Below the pieces are notes generated by a model, which did not search any database, was not told the origin of the DNA, and saw only the letters and a program-made list of their open reading frames with translations. The translations under genes were made by a program, and so were the position numbers. 6,982 nucleotides of DNA from Acidobacteriota bacterium (GTDB lineage: Bacteria > Acidobacteriota > Terriglobia > Terriglobales > Acidobacteriaceae): NCBI GenBank assembly GCA_021810175.1, contig JAJZJJ010000152.1, positions 1 to 6,982 on the forward strand. The letters run 5' to 3'. Shown one piece after another: positions 5,469-6,982 of the stretch; positions within the stretch are counted from its first letter, which is position 1; each line of letters opens with the position of its first letter.

Positions 5469-6275
5469 ATGGAAGCGAAGCAGTCTGGAACTGTGCCCGG
5501 CAGGCGCCTCGCCCGCCGAACCCATGGGGCAACCGCCCTGATGATCCTGCTCCTTGCCCCATCGCTCACCGCCACCGCATGGGCACGGAAAAAGCCGGAT
5601 GGCCCGTTGTATGGCCGCCCCAGCACCTTCGGCGTCTTCGCAGCTTACTCCAACGACTCCAGCCACATGATCATGGGGACAGCCGGCCGGCGCAAGCTGT
5701 TCGACGTCGGAGCCTCCTACAGCCGCACCATCCTGCGGAACCGCGTCGTCAACTGGCAATATGACGGCGAGTTGTTGCCCGTCGCTCTGGAAAGCGACCC
5801 GGTCCAGTACACGGTGACCACGACTACTCTCACCGACCCCGTCGGTCCGCCCATAATCCAGACCCAGAGAACTGGTTCGCCGACGCTTGGCGCCTGTCAT
5901 CCGTCTTCGGGAAGCGGCGAAATCCCCGGATTCTATTCCTACACCTACACCAGCACCTGCGGCCGCCGCTGGACCATCGGCGAGGCCCTCTCCCCCATCG
6001 GCTTCCAGTGGAACTTCCTCACCCGCCATCGCCTCCAGCCGCTGCTGGAAGGGCACGGCGGAGAAATGTATTCCACCCAAGCCATCCCCGTCGATAACGC
6101 CGGCAACTTCAATTTCACCTTCGACTTCGGTGCCGGCCTGCAATGGTTCCAGTCGCAAAGACACTCCATCCGCTTCGAATACCGCTACCACCACATCTCC
6201 AACCACAACACCGCCGAAGAAAACCCCGGCATCGACAGCGGCCTGGCCCAGGTCTCCTACTGCTTTAGCTGGTAA
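5469..6275 (+). CDS. PagL-like lipid A 3-O-deacylase (acyloxyacyl hydrolase family), outer membrane
   Basis: A 268-residue exported beta-barrel predicted to hydrolyse the 3-O-linked acyl chain of lipid A at the outer membrane. Residues 1-39 are a signal peptide with an Arg-rich n-region, a hydrophobic core around LMILLLAPSL and a likely cut after AWA. The barrel shows alternating strands and ends in an aromatic residue (YCFSW, Trp268), as outer-membrane barrels do. The C-terminal motif RYHHISNHN contains the PagL His-x-Ser-Asn signature: His242, Ser244, Asn245. The acidic third member of the triad is normally a Glu about 12 residues after the Ser; here that position is Asp256 within NPGIDS, so activity is likely but not certain. 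The mature part (about 229 residues) is longer than the roughly 150 of classical PagL. Much of the excess is a loop at about 120-165 with Cys143 and Cys164, a possible disulfide. Its promoter is unclear. Confidence 0.82.
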   Translation: MEAKQSGTVPGRRLARRTHGATALMILLLAPSLTATAWARKKPDGPLYGRPSTFGVFAAYSNDSSHMIMGTAGRRKLFDVGASYSRTILRNRVVNWQYDGELLPVALESDPVQYTVTTTTLTDPVGPPIIQTQRTGSPTLGACHPSSGSGEIPGFYSYTYTSTCGRRWTIGEALSPIGFQWNFLTRHRLQPLLEGHGGEMYSTQAIPVDNAGNFNFTFDFGAGLQWFQSQRHSIRFEYRYHHISNHNTAEENPGIDSGLAQVSYCFSW

Positions 6276-6326
6276 CCGGGGCACTCAGGCGAGTTCCTCA
6301 ATCCAGCGCGGAAATGATCACATTCG

Positions 6327-6332
6327 TATAAG
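6327..6332 (+). promoter_or_regulatory. weak -10-like hexamer before the BNR gene
   Basis: TATAAG, five of six matches to the -10 consensus, lies 18 bases before the ATG at 6351 in the 75-bp gap after the pagL-like gene. No recognisable -35 lies 16-18 bp upstream. It is the only promoter-like element in the gap. The alternative is cotranscription with the pagL-like gene, since no terminator hairpin is visible between the two. Confidence 0.25.
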
Positions 6333-6350
6333 CCCATCGCTGCCGTTAAC

Positions 6351-6982
6351 ATGGTCCGCATGACGCGCCCGCTCGTCTCCGCCGTCCTCCTGCTCACCCT
6401 TTGTCCGCTCGCCCTCGGCACCGCCGCGCCCGCCCAAACCCGTCCTGCCGCTGAGGCCCACGCTGCCGCACCAGCGGATTCCAGCCCCTGGCAACTCCAG
6501 CCCAGCGGAACCACCACCGGACTCCGCGGCATCCACGCCGTCAGCAGCCAAATCGCCTGGGCCAGCGGAACCGGCGGCACCATCCTCCGCACCACCGACG
6601 GCGGCCGCCATTGGCAGCGCTGCGCCACCCCGCCCGAAGCCGCCCAACTCGACTTCCGCGGCATCTGGGCCTGGAGCGCCACCACCGCCATGGCCATGTC
6701 CAGCGGCCCCGGCGCGCTCTCCCGCCTCTACAAAACTACGGATGGCTGCGCAAGCTGGGAACTCCTCGAAACAAATTCCAGCAAGCAGGGCTTCTGGGAC
6801 GCCATGGTCTTCCAGACCGGAAATTTCGGCTTCGCTATCGGCGGTGCCAGGACCGTAATCATGATCGGAGACCCCGTCCACGGTCGCTTCGAGACCCAGG
6901 TGATGTTCCTCGGGCATGGTTGGTTCACCGACGATGCCGCCTGCACGGCAACGCCGGGCGAAGCAGCCTTCGCCGCCAGCAA
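6351..6982 (+). CDS. exported BNR/Ycf48-like beta-propeller protein, 3'-truncated by the window
   Basis: An open frame of 210 codons running past the window edge. Residues 1-28 form a signal peptide (basic MVRMTRP, hydrophobic LVSAVLLLTLCPLALG, likely cut after APA). There is no proper lipobox at Cys18, so it should be periplasmic or secreted. From residue 47 it follows the pattern of the Ycf48/sortilin-like BNR propeller: WQLQPSGTTTGLRGIHAVS, then Asp-box motifs RTTDGGRHW at 80-88 and KTTDGCASW at 128-136, each preceded by a strand ending in Leu/Tyr, and later IGDPVHGRF. In other organisms Ycf48 assists photosystem II assembly. In non-phototrophs these propellers have no fixed role and are often annotated only as BNR or glycosidase-like, so I assign none. 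A second ATG at 6360 is equally possible; neither has an SD. Confidence 0.8.
   Translation, partial: MVRMTRPLVSAVLLLTLCPLALGTAAPAQTRPAAEAHAAAPADSSPWQLQPSGTTTGLRGIHAVSSQIAWASGTGGTILRTTDGGRHWQRCATPPEAAQLDFRGIWAWSATTAMAMSSGPGALSRLYKTTDGCASWELLETNSSKQGFWDAMVFQTGNFGFAIGGARTVIMIGDPVHGRFETQVMFLGHGWFTDDAACTATPGEAAFAAS

Noticed and set aside
5421..6284. A 287-codon minus-strand frame opposite the pagL-like gene
   Set aside because: It has a Gly/Ala/Val-rich composition typical of a complement frame. The plus strand has a signal peptide, the PagL signature and an SD.
6318..6917. A 199-codon minus-strand frame opposite the BNR gene
   Set aside because: It is Gly/Ala/Glu-rich with no recognisable domain. 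The plus frame has a signal peptide and two Asp-box motifs.

Overview
The window is GC-rich bacterial DNA (clearly above 60% G+C by eye). It looks like a Gram-negative with an outer membrane, because it encodes a PagL-type outer-membrane lipid A deacylase. The style of the proteins (a two-component ABC-2 exporter, a periplasmic jelly-roll/7TM/GGDEF protein, a secreted BNR/Ycf48-like protein) would fit an acidobacterium of the Terriglobia. That assignment is inference from protein character only; there is no rRNA or other marker here.

Layout. Everything left of about 5155 is read leftward (minus strand), and everything right of about 5469 is read rightward. From the divergence point leftward: an ABC-transporter ATPase (5154-4300); an overlapping, translationally coupled membrane permease whose reading frame is interrupted once by an in-frame TAG (4312-2612, stop at 3451-3449); a small two-CBS-domain protein (2497-2057); and a membrane diguanylate cyclase with a GGEEF active site and an RxxD inhibitory site (1992-76). 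A 14-bp perfect hairpin lies just beyond the last gene. Rightward: a PagL-like lipid A 3-O-deacylase (5469-6275), then the first 210 codons of an exported BNR/Ycf48-like protein (from 6351), which runs off the window.

The 314-bp divergent intergenic region carries the most interesting non-coding signal: a compact, AT-richer cluster of co-oriented DnaA-box-like 9-mers (5243-5296). One matches the TTATNCACA consensus exactly, and the units are spaced roughly one and two helical turns apart. The strand composition does not switch across this point (the plus strand is C-rich on both sides), so I do not call it a replication origin.

How the genes may work together. The ATPase and permease form one exporter of unknown substrate, but the amber codon makes its integrity doubtful: it is a decayed gene, a recent nonsense mutation, a base-call error, or an accidental split into two half-permeases. 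The CBS and GGDEF genes are neighbours on the same strand, 64 bp apart, each with its own candidate promoter. One is a probable nucleotide sensor and the other makes c-di-GMP, so a shared signalling role is possible but not shown. The PagL-like enzyme would trim lipid A at the outer membrane. I see no CRISPR array, transposase, tRNA or rRNA, and no convincing unknown multi-gene system.
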